A stretch of DNA of 7,259 nucleotides from Hohaiivirga grylli. Its GTDB lineage: Bacteria; Pseudomonadota; Alphaproteobacteria; Rhizobiales; Beijerinckiaceae. The stretch is taken from positions 1 to 7,259 of the forward strand of contig NZ_JBBYXI010000012.1 of NCBI RefSeq assembly GCF_039655745.1, read 5' to 3'. The position numbers and the translations under genes were made by a program. How positions within the stretch are numbered: position 1 is the first letter of the stretch; the number at the start of each line of letters is the position of its first letter. Shown one piece after another: positions 1 through 6,928 of this stretch. The notes below the pieces were generated by a model that was not told the DNA's origin, made no database searches, and saw only the letters and a program-made list of their open reading frames with translations.

Positions 1-2
1 CC

Positions 3-3000
3 AATCAGGCGACAGGGCGGCTGGGTGCGACGGATGTCGTGTTAAAGCTGACTGCTGACCTCAACAATGCCGGTAAGGTTGAAGCGAACAATATCCTGAC
101 CATTCAGGCTGCAACCCTGAACAATACTGGCGGTATCTCGGCCTATGAGATCAGCCGTCAGGAGAATGGCAATCTTGCAGCAGGTCTTGTACTGAGCGGT
201 GGGCTGAACAATGCCGGAACCATTCGCGTCACGAACAACCTTCTGACAACCGCAGCCTCCTTATGGAATGGCAGTGGCGCGCAGATACAGGCGGCAGCCC
301 TGTCAGCGATTGTTGGTGGCGATATTTACAACAGTGGTATCCTGCTCTCGGATAGTATCCTGATCCTGTCTGCTGCCAATCTGACCAATGCAGGCACATT
401 TGCCAGTACGGCAACGATCTCCGGTAAAGACCTCCAGATTACTCTGGCCAATCATCTGAACAATGCCGGATATTCCATCGTGCAGGGCCTGCAGAGTGCC
501 CGTGTGACGGCGTCGACTGCCAATCTTGATCTGTTTCATGCCAATGGGGTTGATCAGGGTGTGTTCAACTACGGCAAGGATCTGGCACTGACCCTGTACA
601 ATCAGGGCTTAACGATTGATGCGGGCCAGTCCCTGATTGTTGACGGCTCCCTGGCACTGACCCTTGGTCAGGATGTAACGGTCAACGGCGTTCTGGCAGC
701 GCGTAATGATCTGTTCCTGAAGACCGACGGGTCTCTGACGGTTGGGATTGATAATATCTACCTTCCGGGTGGTGGCGAGATATTCACCATGGGGAATATG
801 GAGCTAATCACGGGTGGTAACCTGACCAATACGGCTTCAACGATCCAGTCCATGGGTGATATGGTGCTCAATGTTGGCGGTACGCTGACCAACAAGCGCA
901 CAGATCAGCTTGTCAAATTTGAAGCTACGTTTAACCCGAGCCGGGTTATTGAAAAGTTTTTCCCGGATATTGCTGCGAAATATACAGAATACTGGGTGAG
1001 TTATTCAGAGACCTCCCAAGCGGCCCAGATCATGTCGGGTGGCAACCTGGTTATTACAACGGATGCTCTGATCAATGATGCCTCAATCATTCTGGCGTCG
1101 AAGTCTGCGCTGGTTAAAGCCAACAGCATTCAGAACCTGTCCCGCGAGACAGGTGTTTTCCGTACGGTTGAGAAAACGAAGGATGGCGAAGATCCCGATG
1201 CCGGTAGCTATAATGGCTGGCTGAATGATGGCGAGTTCATGCACATTGATGAGAGCGCCCCGGAATACAAGGAAACGACGGGCCTGATCTATGCAGGTAT
1301 TACGCTGAATCTGGATGCTCCGAACGGCGCAACAATCAACACCGGGAACCTTGATGGTTCGACGGTGATCATCGATTCCTCGACGCTGATCAACGGTATC
1401 ACGGACCCGAACCGCCCAACGGCACCATCACGTCTGCCGGACCCGGTTATTGACCTGAGCAACTACTTCACGGGCCCAAGCACTGGCGGTGTTGGCGGCC
1501 TTGGTGCGGGTAACCGCGTGACGATTGGTAATGTCACCTATCTCAATGCCTCCCCATTCGCAGGGGCGGAAGACACGAAGCGTGGTCCGATCTGGATACT
1601 TGAGCAGGTTGGTGACATCCGTGATGGGGTCAAAATATTTGCAGACCCAACCAATGAACAGCGCATGCTCAATCAGGCGCTGCTTGACCAGACGGGCAGC
1701 CTGATCCTTGATCCGCGCTACCGCACACCTGAAGAGCAGCAGGAAGCTTTATGGCAGGGCACTGTCGACTTCCTGAAAGCCAATCCGGATATCAAGCTGG
1801 GTGATGAGCTGACGGCTGAACAGCGGGCAAACCTGTCTGAGCCGATCCTGTGGTATGTGACACAGAACATCAATGGCGAGGATGTGCTTGTTCCGCAGCT
1901 TGTTCTGCCGACCAACCGTCTTGAAGAATGGCGCAAGTCGAACGGTGGCGTGATCACCGCTGACAATCTCTACATCACGGGCGACAATATCTACAACAGC
2001 GGCGCAATGCTGGCAGAGAGCACCCTGTCGATTGATGCGGGCACCTTCACCAACGAGCGCCGCGTGGTCACCTATGCTGCGACGGCTAACAATCTGATAC
2101 AGGGCCTGCAGGACGGCGGGTTTATTGCCGGAGATATTGTCCAGATCAGGACATCTGGCGATCTGATGAATATCGGCGGCACGATCATTGCTGACAGCGG
2201 CATGAATATTGTTGCGGGTGGTGATCTTATTCTGACGGCCAGTGTTGTTGAGAACCGTATCTATGATGGCTCAAAGAAGAACTCTGTAGATATCAGCAGC
2301 ACGACAAATTATGGCGGCACGCTCTATTCCGGCGGTGACATGAGCCTCTATGCGGCCAATGACATCCGTGTTGAAGGCTCGAATGTGATTGCCCTTGGCA
2401 ATGCCTCCATCCTTGCCGGAAACGAGATCACCATCACCTCGCTTGAGAACACGGGCAGTGATGAGCGCTCCGGCACCAAGGGCAATGTATTCAGCAAGAA
2501 AAGCTGGTCATCTTCTGACAGCTATACGCAGAACGTCTCCTCAACCATCGTTGCGGGCGGAGACCTGACGGTTGCTGCAGCCGGTAACGTCAATATCCAT
2601 GCCTCAGACCTGATTGCAGGCGAAGACATCCGCCTTGCAGCAGGTGCCGGTGAAAATGGCAAAGCTGATGCCTCCGTCAACATCACAGCCGGGCAGGACA
2701 GTGAAAGCCACGGTTACTCCCAGACCAAATCCGGCCTGTTTGGTGGCGGTTCCGGCTGGGCCGATATCTGGCACAAGAAAACGACAACCGATACTGTTGG
2801 TACCATTACCAATGTTGCCTCCAATATCTCGGCGGGTGGTAACGTAACAATCACCGCCAACAACGATATCAACATTCAGGGGTCAACAGTCTCGGCTGGT
2901 GATACAGCATCCCTAGATGCTGGAAACAACATCAACATTACGCCCGGCTCGGATGGTTATACGGCATCTCACAAGAAACTTGAGCAGGGTGTTGGTATAG

Positions 3001-5495
3001 GTGGCTCTGCAAACAGTACAGAGGCCAAGGTACAGGTCGGTTATCATTCTAATAAAACTGAAGTGACGATGGACAGCAGTTATGTTGTGTCATCGGTTAT
3101 TCAGGGTGGTAACGGCGTTGTTATGAATGCCGGGAATGATATCAATATACAGGCAGGCGTCATCCGCTCGCCGGGAGATATCTCCCTGACAGCAGGGCAC
3201 GACATTAATACGACCGTTGCCTATGACATGGTCACGACTACATCAAAACAGGATGAGAAGTTTATTGGTGTGACCGCTAAAGGCACAGCCAATATTCTGA
3301 ATGTGATCAACAGTCTGAAGCAGGCTACCGAGACCTTCAAGTCGGGCCATGGTGGAGCAGCTTATGAAGCCATTGGTATGGTCAGCGGTGTGCTGAAAGC
3401 AACCGATGCCATTAAGGCCGCATCTGGTGGTCTTGCTGGCGTCTCTGCGAGCTTGACGATTGGCGGTGAAGGCAAGAAGAGCAGTCTCCACGAAGAGCTG
3501 GCTCTCGCACATGGCACGACTCTCGATGCCGGTGGTAACCTGAGCCTGAATGCAGGTAACAATATTCATCTGATTGGCACAGATGCAAAAGCAGGCAATG
3601 ATCTGAACCTTGTTGCCGGTAATGATATCATCATTGAGAGTGCGCAATCCTATAATTCCGGTGGTTATAAGAGCCAGCAATGGAATGCAGGTATTGGTAT
3701 TGGCGCCAGTATTGGGGCAACAGGTCCGAGTGTTGGTCTGCAGATTGAAGGGGGCTTTGGTAAATCCGACAGTGAGAACTGGGGTATTCAGCAGGAAAAC
3801 AGTTACCTGAGTGCAGGCAACTCAATCAACATTAAATCCGGCAATGATACGACCATTGCGGGCGCTGTGATCTCGGCTCCTGATATCTCACTTGATGTTG
3901 GCAATAACCTGACGGTTCAGTCACGTCAGGATACGGGCCATGCTGAAGGCTCATCAGTGAGTGCAGGTGGCTCTATCACAATAGGTGCTGGTGTTACAGG
4001 TGGTGTTTCTGTTGGTTTTGGTGATTCTGACAGCGACGTTGCCTGGGTGACAGAGCAGACAGGAATCTATGCGGATGACAAGCTTGATATCAAGGTTGGT
4101 AATCACACCCAGCTTGATGGTTCAGTATTGAATTCGGATACCGGGAACCTGACGCTTGATACGGGTACGTTAGGCTGGACGACAATTAAGGATCATGACA
4201 AGGGTGATGCCTTTGACATGACCCTGAGTGCCAGCACGGGTGTTGGTAAGGACGAGAACAATAATCCGCAACAGGTTTATGGCGGTTCGTTTGGTGGCCG
4301 GATAGAAGGTCATGATCGCGAACAGGATACCAACGCAACGGTTGGTGAAGGCAACATCATCATTCGCAACCAGGACCAGCAGGTTCAGGATGTTGCAACG
4401 CTGAACCGCGATCTTGATCAGGCACAGGTTATTACCAAGGATGAGAGCTGGGGAACCCAGTTCTATGGGTCTGATACCAGTATCGCGGAGGCGCTAAATG
4501 GGTTTCAGAATATTCCGCAGGATATCCAGAATATGGTCAATAATACCCTGAAGGGTATTGATGTCCTTGGTAAGACCGCAGACCAGATTGCAGATGCCCT
4601 TTTGAATAAGATGGTTGATGAGGGAAAAATCCAACCTGAAGACAAACCTCAGGCCATTCGGGTTAAGAAAGCTCTTCTCGAAAGTGAGGAGGCCAGAAAG
4701 CAGGCTTCAGCATGTTTAGGGCAAACTACAGGTTTTAATTTCTTTGAGTTTTTTGTAACGACAGCTCATGCATCTTCTGGTGAAATGTGTAGGTTAACCT
4801 ATAATGGTGTTACTGAAACAGTTCCCAAAAGTTTATTAGGAAGGGTGATGGGTATTGCTAGTGTAGCAGTTTCACGGAGCCCAGTTATAAAAGGTTTAAC
4901 AGCCGTTGTTTCTCTTTTTGGAGAAACAACAATGTGGATAGGTGGTGTTGAGCCGGTTACTTGGGATAAAAGCGGTATAGATGGCTCTGGGACACTTACT
5001 ATCAAGAGAACCGATGGATCAACACAAAGTATTAATCTCACAGCCACTACTATTGGTGGAGCGCAAGAAGAATATTCAGTCCTTAGTGGTACAATAACAT
5101 ACCCTAACGGTACCTCGCGCCCAATGACACAAGCCGAGGCAATTGCAGCAGCTCAAGGTATTGTAGGTGCTACAAGTGGTGCTTGGAGCGTTAATAATGC
5201 AGATCAAAATTCTGTACCTGAAAAGTTGGTTGGAACTATTGATTCAAAAAGTAGCACTCAAGGTAAGCGACAAAACAATGGCCCACTTGACCCTAAAAAT
5301 GGAGGCTCTGGTGATCCTCAAAAAGATTTTGATTTATTAACAGGGGGGAAAAGTGAACCCGCACCTGCTACTTATCCTCCAGGGTCAAAAATTGGACCAA
5401 ATGGTATAGTTTACCGCCCAGGACAAAATGGTAGTGGGCCGCGTATTGATATACCTGCAAATGGTTTAAAACCTCATGAAACTTTACATTATTAA
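3..5495 (+). CDS. cdiA: CdiA-type filamentous haemagglutinin / contact-dependent toxin exoprotein (5' end outside window)
   Basis: This is a giant surface exoprotein of the two-partner secretion class. By family knowledge it is exported through a CdiB-type outer-membrane barrel and delivers a C-terminal toxin to contacting cells. The frame is open to the left edge, so the gene is 5'-partial. The GTG at 39 is only the first in-frame start codon and lies inside an ongoing repeat, so it is not a credible start. Residue numbers here count from that GTG. Residues 1-300 carry FHA-1-like repeats (LNNAG, NLTN, GGNL). Residues 320-635 are a less repetitive central region. Residues 636-1445 are FHA-2-like repeats (AGGNL, AGNDI, SAGGSITI). 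Residues 1445-1480 form a link containing QDVATL-RDLD, and residues 1485-1590 are the pretoxin region. The rest is the variable toxin module, ending ETLHY. No secretion signal or TPS domain is visible, as expected for the missing N-terminus. An adjacent immunity-type ORF and a sharp composition change at the 3' end support CdiA over a plain adhesin. Confidence 0.9.
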   Translation, partial: NQATGRLGATDVVLKLTADLNNAGKVEANNILTIQAATLNNTGGISAYEISRQENGNLAAGLVLSGGLNNAGTIRVTNNLLTTAASLWNGSGAQIQAAALSAIVGGDIYNSGILLSDSILILSAANLTNAGTFASTATISGKDLQITLANHLNNAGYSIVQGLQSARVTASTANLDLFHANGVDQGVFNYGKDLALTLYNQGLTIDAGQSLIVDGSLALTLGQDVTVNGVLAARNDLFLKTDGSLTVGIDNIYLPGGGEIFTMGNMELITGGNLTNTASTIQSMGDMVLNVGGTLTNKRTDQLVKFEATFNPSRVIEKFFPDIAAKYTEYWVSYSETSQAAQIMSGGNLVITTDALINDASIILASKSALVKANSIQNLSRETGVFRTVEKTKDGEDPDAGSYNGWLNDGEFMHIDESAPEYKETTGLIYAGITLNLDAPNGATINTGNLDGSTVIIDSSTLINGITDPNRPTAPSRLPDPVIDLSNYFTGPSTGGVGGLGAGNRVTIGNVTYLNASPFAGAEDTKRGPIWILEQVGDIRDGVKIFADPTNEQRMLNQALLDQTGSLILDPRYRTPEEQQEALWQGTVDFLKANPDIKLGDELTAEQRANLSEPILWYVTQNINGEDVLVPQLVLPTNRLEEWRKSNGGVITADNLYITGDNIYNSGAMLAESTLSIDAGTFTNERRVVTYAATANNLIQGLQDGGFIAGDIVQIRTSGDLMNIGGTIIADSGMNIVAGGDLILTASVVENRIYDGSKKNSVDISSTTNYGGTLYSGGDMSLYAANDIRVEGSNVIALGNASILAGNEITITSLENTGSDERSGTKGNVFSKKSWSSSDSYTQNVSSTIVAGGDLTVAAAGNVNIHASDLIAGEDIRLAAGAGENGKADASVNITAGQDSESHGYSQTKSGLFGGGSGWADIWHKKTTTDTVGTITNVASNISAGGNVTITANNDINIQGSTVSAGDTASLDAGNNINITPGSDGYTASHKKLEQGVGIGGSANSTEAKVQVGYHSNKTEVTMDSSYVVSSVIQGGNGVVMNAGNDINIQAGVIRSPGDISLTAGHDINTTVAYDMVTTTSKQDEKFIGVTAKGTANILNVINSLKQATETFKSGHGGAAYEAIGMVSGVLKATDAIKAASGGLAGVSASLTIGGEGKKSSLHEELALAHGTTLDAGGNLSLNAGNNIHLIGTDAKAGNDLNLVAGNDIIIESAQSYNSGGYKSQQWNAGIGIGASIGATGPSVGLQIEGGFGKSDSENWGIQQENSYLSAGNSINIKSGNDTTIAGAVISAPDISLDVGNNLTVQSRQDTGHAEGSSVSAGGSITIGAGVTGGVSVGFGDSDSDVAWVTEQTGIYADDKLDIKVGNHTQLDGSVLNSDTGNLTLDTGTLGWTTIKDHDKGDAFDMTLSASTGVGKDENNNPQQVYGGSFGGRIEGHDREQDTNATVGEGNIIIRNQDQQVQDVATLNRDLDQAQVITKDESWGTQFYGSDTSIAEALNGFQNIPQDIQNMVNNTLKGIDVLGKTADQIADALLNKMVDEGKIQPEDKPQAIRVKKALLESEEARKQASACLGQTTGFNFFEFFVTTAHASSGEMCRLTYNGVTETVPKSLLGRVMGIASVAVSRSPVIKGLTAVVSLFGETTMWIGGVEPVTWDKSGIDGSGTLTIKRTDGSTQSINLTATTIGGAQEEYSVLSGTITYPNGTSRPMTQAEAIAAAQGIVGATSGAWSVNNADQNSVPEKLVGTIDSKSSTQGKRQNNGPLDPKNGGSGDPQKDFDLLTGGKSEPAPATYPPGSKIGPNGIVYRPGQNGSGPRIDIPANGLKPHETLHY
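39..960 (+). repeat. FHA-1-type beta-helix repeats of CdiA
   Basis: The encoded protein repeats degenerate units of about 20-25 residues with recurring LNNAG, NLTNAG, GGDIYNSG and GGNLTNTAS motifs. This is typical of the filamentous haemagglutinin right-handed beta-helix that forms the extended extracellular stalk. The repeat begins before the left edge of the window. Its right limit is set where the short-period asparagine/glycine pattern fades, near residue 300. Confidence 0.8.
990..1936 (+). other. Central non-repetitive region of CdiA (receptor-binding / YP-domain position)
   Basis: Residues 320-635 break the FHA pattern. The segment is richer in Tyr, Trp, Pro and charged residues, including KYTEYWVSYSE near residue 318, a Pro-rich stretch with PNRPTAPSRLPDPV near 455-470, and a helical-looking block LDPRYRTPEEQQEAL to ELTAEQRANLSEPILW at about 556-606 followed by VLVPQLVLP. 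By position between the FHA-1 and FHA-2 repeats it matches the receptor-binding and Tyr/Pro-rich domains of CdiA. The LTAEQ...W...VLVPQ block is one I associate with FHA-type exoproteins generally. The receptor cannot be read from the sequence. Confidence 0.55.
1938..4380 (+). repeat. FHA-2-type haemagglutinin repeats of CdiA
   Basis: Residues about 634-1447 hold a second repeat block. Its units combine AGGNLTV/AGNDINI/IQGSTVSAG-type strands with longer Gly/Ser excursions such as QTKSGLFGGGSGW and GIGIGASIGATGP. This is the pattern of the haemagglutinin-repeat (Fil_haemagg_2-like) family. In studied CdiA proteins this domain acts in moving the toxin across the target outer membrane; applying that here is inference. 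An Ala/Gly-rich, weakly hydrophobic insertion sits at residues 1075-1149. The DNA at 3499-3599 inside this block is paralogous to the fragment at the right edge of the window. Confidence 0.85.
4440..4800 (+). other. Pretoxin region with the only two cysteines of the protein
   Basis: After the FHA-2 block the protein becomes helical and non-repetitive, with NGFQNIPQDIQNMVNN, then an amphipathic Lys/Glu-rich stretch KALLESEEARKQ, and then a short hydrophobic stretch FNFFEFFVTTAHAS. This is the position of the pretoxin that precedes CdiA toxin modules. The classical VENN peptide is absent, as is any obvious (E/Q)LYN motif, so the boundary here is of another type. Cys1559 (4713-4715) and Cys1584 (4788-4790) flank the aromatic stretch and are the only cysteines I find in the 1,818 residues. 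The drop in G+C begins at about 4700, near Cys1559. Confidence 0.6.
4800..5492 (+). other. Variable C-terminal module: putative entry domain plus ~70-residue toxin
   Basis: Residues about 1588-1745 form an intermediate segment. It starts with a weakly hydrophobic, glycine-containing stretch (LLGRVMGIASVAVSRSPVIK and the following TAVVSLFGETTMW) and goes on to a beta-rich part around residues 1650-1690. Residues about 1750-1818 are a compact terminal domain: DPKNGGSGD, then DFDLLTGGK, YPPGSKIGPNG from Tyr1779, a GPRIDIP block with Arg1802 and Asp1804, and the ending KPHETLHY with Lys1811, His1813, Glu1814, His1817 and Tyr1818. Conserved-looking Arg, Asp, Lys, Glu, His and Tyr residues fit a small nuclease-type polymorphic toxin. 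The ending resembles a recurrent Rhs/CdiA toxin tail that I recall but cannot name with certainty. The two-part organisation matches the entry-domain plus toxin plan of CdiA-CT regions. Confidence 0.6.
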
Positions 5496-5498
5496 AGG
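5494..5498 (+). promoter_or_regulatory. Ribosome binding site of the immunity-type gene
   Basis: AAAGG lies 7 bases before the ATG at 5506 and overlaps the last two bases of the toxin gene's TAA stop. This supports the chosen start and suggests translation coupled to the upstream toxin gene on one transcript. I saw no convincing separate promoter in the short gap. Confidence 0.65.
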
Positions 5499-5505
5499 TC
5501 GTTAA

Positions 5506-5961
5506 ATGTTATATACATTTTTTAAAGCTAGTGATCTAAATTTACGTTTAGAGCTAGATGACAAATTTATCTTTTTATCTGGTAGAAAATTACCTAATGG
5601 TTCGGTAACTGAAATTTGTTTACATAATAGTCATGGGCCAAAGTTGCGTATTTTTTCAAAAATGCGGGACTTTTCTGAGCGCTTAGAAATAGGCTCTCTA
5701 TGTTTTGAGCGCATAAAAAGATATGACAATTTCAATTTTAAAGTAAATTTGGATAATAATTACCCCATTAGCATAAAAAAAATGGTAATTTTGATTGAGG
5801 GTAAAAAAATAGAGAGTGGGTTATGCCTTAATTATGATAAAGATAAATTAATAATATTGCCTAGTGATAGTCCTTATGCCTTATATGTCTCTACAGATAC
5901 ATTTCAATCTCTAAATACATCTGAGTATGAATTAATAACTTATTCCGTAGAAGAATTATAA
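5506..5961 (+). CDS. Putative CdiI-type immunity protein (151 residues, family not recognised)
   Basis: The ATG is preceded by AAAGG at good spacing and lies 10 bases after the stop of the toxin gene, in the same direction. That is the position of cdiI, whose product binds and neutralises the toxin in the producer's cytoplasm. I do not recognise the family by sequence, so the role is inferred from position. The protein begins MLYTFFKASDLNLRL and ends YSVEEL. It has no signal peptide or membrane helix and is roughly charge-balanced, with alternating hydrophobic and charged residues that suggest a soluble beta-rich fold. Cysteines occur in TEICLH, GSLCFE and SGLCLN. Codon use is strongly AT-biased (the line 5761-5820 is about 32% G+C), unlike the FHA-2 part of the neighbouring gene, which fits acquisition with the toxin module. 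No terminator-like hairpin follows, and an IS6-type end starts 6 bases after the stop codon. Confidence 0.78.
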   Translation: MLYTFFKASDLNLRLELDDKFIFLSGRKLPNGSVTEICLHNSHGPKLRIFSKMRDFSERLEIGSLCFERIKRYDNFNFKVNLDNNYPISIKKMVILIEGKKIESGLCLNYDKDKLIILPSDSPYALYVSTDTFQSLNTSEYELITYSVEEL

Positions 5962-5966
5962 CTTTG

Positions 5967-6018
5967 GGTTCTGTCGCATTTGGAGCAGATGGTACCGTTT
6001 GAGGCGATTGAGGCATAT
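5967..6018. repeat. Diverged IS6-type terminus, copy A (end only)
   Basis: A 52-base segment starts GGTTCTGTCGCAT and directly precedes a second element starting with the same 14 bases. Over 49 aligned positions I count 8 differences from the start of copy B (6019 onward). It contains no coding part, only the outer end. The 13-base start has the look of the IS6 terminal inverted repeat (compare the known GGCACTGTTGCAAA of IS26-like members). It appears to be the remnant of an older, slightly different relative that lost everything but its tip, and the boundary with copy B is immediate. Confidence 0.65.
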
Positions 6019-6301
6019 GGTTCTGTCGCATTGGGAACGGATGATACAGTTTGAGACGGTTGTGGCAGCTTCACTTTGCGGGAATGAGCATTTCAAACTG
6101 CTGTTTGAGGTTTAAAGGCACATTTCGGGCGTAATCCGCCTGCCCCCGTCGCATCATCTGGATTGTTTCAATGCCGCTGAGAATGATATTGGCACAGGTG
6201 TTGGATTTGAAGCCGAGCATAGGTTTTGTGCGCCTTTTGATACAGCGATGGCTTTGTTCAATTCGGTTGTTCAGATATTTGTGTCCCGTCCAAGCGTCCA
6301 A
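6019..6301 (-). mobile_element. IS6-family element remnant, copy B
   Basis: This remnant keeps the terminus GGTTCTGTCGCATTGGG at 6019, about 50 bases of untranslated end, and the 3' part of a minus-strand transposase gene. The other end of the element and most of the transposase are missing, and IS6-like coding similarity stops near 6301. It shares 235 gap-free bases with copy C (6929-7163) at 20 differences by my count, about 91% identity. It cannot move on its own. Confidence 0.8.
6071..6301 (-). pseudogene. IS6-family DDE transposase, C-terminal fragment (copy B)
   Basis: The recognisable protein is about 75 residues, with TGHKYLNNRIEQSHR, then IKRRTKPMLGFKS, then ILSGIETIQMMRRGQ, ending MLIPAK. 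The NNRIEQ-H-IKRR-PMLGFKS run is the signature around the catalytic glutamate of IS6 (IS26/IS1216-like) transposases. The Glu falls in NNRIEQ, with a Lys seven residues later. The two catalytic aspartates and the DNA-binding N-terminus are absent, and family members are normally about 220-240 residues. The frame stays open upstream to about 6398 but that extension has no transposase character, so the TTG at 6299-6301 is not a real start. Confidence 0.85.
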
Positions 6302-6469
6302 ATTGGATTGAGTAGAATTTGAGGCGGTGATTTTGATTTGATTATCTGCCCGATGAGATTGTCGGGCGGGTGAGTTTGGAGCTTTTGCCTGCTCGTTTTT
6401 AGTGTTTCATCATTTCAATCCTCTCCTTTCCCTGATTTCAGACAAATTAACCCGCCATCCTCTGGACGG
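6302..6469. other. Unassigned DNA between two IS remnants, with a minus-strand RBS and four-codon ORF
   Basis: No gene is recognised here. On the minus strand a strong Shine-Dalgarno stretch AAAGGAGAGG (6420-6429 region) is followed at 7-base spacing by ATGATGAAACAC and a TAA stop (6413 down to 6399), giving only MMKH. It looks like the start of a gene whose body has been lost or frameshifted. A perfect 6-base stem GCCCGA/TCGGGC with an 8-base loop lies at 6348-6367. It has no adjoining T tract on either strand, so it is not a convincing terminator. Confidence 0.4.
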
Positions 6470-6928
6470 TGTAACTTGTTCCGTTTTACTTCAGCCAAAT
6501 CTTACTTCATCGTCGATGAACAAATCCGGTGAGAAGTCCCTCCCATGCGGAGAACCAGATAATCGGCTGTGACCTCTGGTTGTAAATATTAATCCCGTGC
6601 CATGCTTCATGAGGTGTCAGGCCATCAAGGTTCTGATGCGGCCGGATGGTGTTGTACCAGAACTGGAACTGCCTAAGAGCCATATTGAGCGCTTCAGGTG
6701 TCGCAACATCAATCAGGTTAAGCTTCTGCTTAAGCGTCCCGAATAATCTCTCAATCCGTCCGTTCTGCCATGGACAGCCGATTTCCGTTCTTTGATGACG
6801 AATGCCGCTCAGGCTCATAACCAGTTGGAATAGCTTTGACGTAAACACGGAACCATTATCGGTGCGAACAGCTTTTGGCTTTCCATATTTTCCAATCGTC
6901 AGAAAGAGATGTCCGAGCAGTGTCCACG
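6470..6928 (-). mobile_element. Truncated IS3/IS481-type insertion sequence remnant
   Basis: A second kind of insertion sequence lies between the two IS6 remnants. It holds the 3' half of a D35E transposase and about 37 bases beyond its stop. The left limit at TGTAACTTG (6470) is a guess based on the TG-type ends of these families; its partner end is not in the window. The right limit is sharp: the IS6-type end of copy C begins at 6929 inside the transposase gene, so copy C or its parent probably interrupted or recombined with this element. A 15-base palindrome TTCATCG-T-CGATGAA (6506-6520) spans the transposase stop. Confidence 0.6.
6507..6928 (-). pseudogene. Integrase-core (IS3/IS481-type) transposase, C-terminal half
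   Basis: About 140 residues of an rve/integrase-core transposase remain. Motifs in order are KAVRTDNGSVF with the second catalytic Asp, then GCPWQNGRIERLFGTLK with the catalytic Glu. There are exactly 35 residues between Asp and Glu, the D35E spacing of the IS3/IS481 group. Next comes the typical tail FWYNTIRPHQNLDGLTPHEAW, followed by about 32 residues to the TGA at 6507. The first catalytic Asp and the helix-turn-helix N-terminus are missing. The apparent ATG at 6939-6941 and the residues Met-Arg-Arg are supplied by the abutting IS6 end, so that start is an artefact of fusion. Family members are usually about 270-350 residues, so this copy should be inactive. Confidence 0.85.

Noticed and set aside
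39..41. GTG at 39 as the start of the large gene
   Set aside because: The frame is open upstream to the window edge with the same repeat-like residues, there is no RBS, and the secretion domain is missing, so the gene starts outside the window.
229..539. Overlapping minus-strand ORFs of 61 and 78 codons
   Set aside because: They are antisense to the FHA-1 repeats, have no RBS or recognisable protein character, and the plus frame is clearly coding.
1718..1966. Minus-strand ORF of 82 codons
   Set aside because: It is a shadow of the central CdiA region, with Ser/Arg/Cys-rich composition typical of antisense translation.
3243..3680. Minus-strand ORF of 145 codons
   Set aside because: It is antisense to the FHA-2 repeats. 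The residues mirror the repeat DNA and show no domain.
6348..6367. Hairpin GCCCGA/TCGGGC as a transcription terminator
   Set aside because: The stem is only six bases and there is no adjoining T tract on either strand.
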